A stretch of DNA of 7,887 bases from Spirochaetota bacterium (GTDB lineage Bacteria > Spirochaetota > UBA4802 > UB4802). The notes below the pieces were generated by a model. It saw only the letters and a list, made by a program, of their open reading frames with translations. It was not told the DNA's origin and did no database searches. The stretch covers positions 1 through 7,887 of the forward strand of contig JAGYNX010000087.1 in NCBI GenBank assembly GCA_018399855.1. The letters are read 5' to 3'. The translations under genes were made by a program, and so were the position numbers. How positions within the stretch are numbered: the stretch's first letter is position 1; each line of letters opens with the position of its first letter. Positions 7,220-7,887 of this stretch are shown piece by piece.

Positions 7220-7684
7220 TTACCCGGTTACCCTGAAATACAGGATATCCTTTATATTACCCTTTCGCTCTTCAGAAAATACCGCCTCAACACGGGCCCC
7301 AATTTTGACATTCTTTTCATCTTCAATATTAATGTAATGCTGAAATAACGTATCCGCTCCATCAAGCTTGATAAACCCGTAACCATAGGGCACCGGCTTT
7401 TGCTCCCCCGTCTCGGGATCAATAAAGGCATACCGCAATATGGTGAAGGTACCTATTACCCCACCGGGACCAACTTCAACAAATTCTGTCATTTCACGAA
7501 AACAGCTGCCGCAAACTTTTCTGGGTGGAATAAATACCTTTTCGCACTCAGGGCACTTTACCCCAAAAAACTTACGGTTGTTTTTCAACTCGTAGAAAAA
7601 TTTACTTCCGTACATCCCCACCGCGTAGTTGAAGGGCTGTCGGGCTTCTCCTGATTCAATTATTACCTGTTCTTTTTCAGCCAT
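7220..7684 (-). CDS. DUF35 family zinc-ribbon/OB-fold protein, thiolase partner
   Basis: This 154-residue protein has an N-terminal helical lead (FFYELKNNRKFFG, about 29-41). A rubredoxin-like zinc ribbon follows, with Cys44, Cys47, Cys58 and Cys61 (CPEC...CGSC), and then an OB-fold domain of about 65-154. This is the usual DUF35 (OB_aCoA_assoc) architecture and length. Family members bind CoA and form complexes with thiolase-like enzymes, for example the archaeal thiolase/HMG-CoA synthase complex and the steroid retro-aldolase Ltp2 with the ChsH2 DUF35 domain. The thiolase gene ends only 16 nt upstream, which supports a physical complex here. The start ATG is preceded by GGGAGAGGA at good spacing. 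Confidence 0.93.
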   Translation of the reverse strand: MAEKEQVIIESGEARQPFNYAVGMYGSKFFYELKNNRKFFGVKCPECEKVFIPPRKVCGSCFREMTEFVEVGPGGVIGTFTILRYAFIDPETGEQKPVPYGYGFIKLDGADTLFQHYINIEDEKNVKIGARVEAVFSEERKGNIKDILYFRVTG

Positions 7685-7700
7685 TGTCCTCTCCCGCTAC

Positions 7701-7887
7701 CTATATTTGTGGTTTCTGCTTTCCATGCAGAAGAATATCAGTCCACATGCATCCGCCAAATCCTGTACTCACCGCATGATTCACGTCAGGCACCTGGCGA
7801 TCACCTGCCCTTCCCATCACCTGCATGGCTGCCTCGGCACATCGAATAAGTCCCGTGGCCCCAATGGGATTACACGCGATAACCCCT
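7701..7887 (-). CDS. Thiolase (SCP2-like/acetyl-CoA acetyltransferase family), C-terminal part only
   Basis: The 61 C-terminal residues are in the window; the rest lies beyond its right edge. They show the thiolase motif region ACNPIGATGLIRCAEAA, then GDRQVP and TGFGGCMW before the stop TAG at 7701-7703. In classical thiolases this region reads GHPxGxTG, with a catalytic His, and has a second Cys in CxGGG near the end. Here the His position is Asn (NPIGATG) and the Cys position appears to be Gly (STGFGGC). This fits the divergent thiolases that work with a DUF35 protein, whose gene follows after 16 nt. It would cleave a 3-oxo- or 3-hydroxyacyl-CoA or condense two acyl units; the direction cannot be decided from the tail. 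Confidence 0.85.
   Translation of the reverse strand, partial: GVIACNPIGATGLIRCAEAAMQVMGRAGDRQVPDVNHAVSTGFGGCMWTDILLHGKQKPQI

Overview
The window looks like a piece of a bacterial chromosome with moderate GC. It has tight operon spacing and clear Shine-Dalgarno sites on most minus-strand genes. The gene families (thiolase plus DUF35, paired acyl-CoA dehydrogenases, MaoC-type hydratases, a BetI-like TetR regulator) suggest a metabolically versatile, fatty-acid- or isoprenoid-oxidising bacterium. A Desulfobacterota-type organism is my best guess, but that is inference from gene content only.

Left part (1-2291, plus strand): a large membrane-anchored enzyme of the sulfatase/alkaline-phosphatase superfamily. 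It has about five transmembrane helices followed by an extracytoplasmic catalytic domain. It carries Thr, not Cys or Ser, at the nucleophile position, so it is unlikely to be a formylglycine sulfatase. A short open frame over bases 1-69 may be the tail of an upstream gene. The gene ends convergently against the minus-strand cluster, and a strong intrinsic terminator for that cluster lies at 2355-2389.

Right part (2434-7887, minus strand): a compact CoA-thioester degradation cluster. In transcription order it holds a thiolase (C-terminal 61 residues only), a DUF35 zinc-ribbon/OB protein, a divergent PP2C-type phosphatase, a TetR regulator, two different acyl-CoA dehydrogenases, and two small MaoC/HadA-HadB-like hydratase subunits. 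Gaps run from -4 to 20 nt, except for 75 nt before the TetR gene. That gap holds a 20-bp near-perfect palindrome, a likely operator.

How the genes may work together: the dehydrogenases would introduce a 2,3-double bond into an acyl-CoA, and the hydratase pair would add water. The thiolase-like protein with its DUF35 partner would cleave the C-C bond. The inventory (two ACADs, two MaoC subunits, DUF35, atypical thiolase, no hydroxyacyl-CoA dehydrogenase seen) resembles the actinobacterial steroid side-chain retro-aldol module (ChsE1/E2, ChsH1/H2, Ltp2). The catalytic-residue pattern in each pair suggests division of labour. The substrate is unknown, and the PP2C phosphatase is an unexpected passenger that could signal post-translational control. 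No RNA gene, insertion sequence or CRISPR array was seen, and no gene-free stretch exceeds 300 bases.
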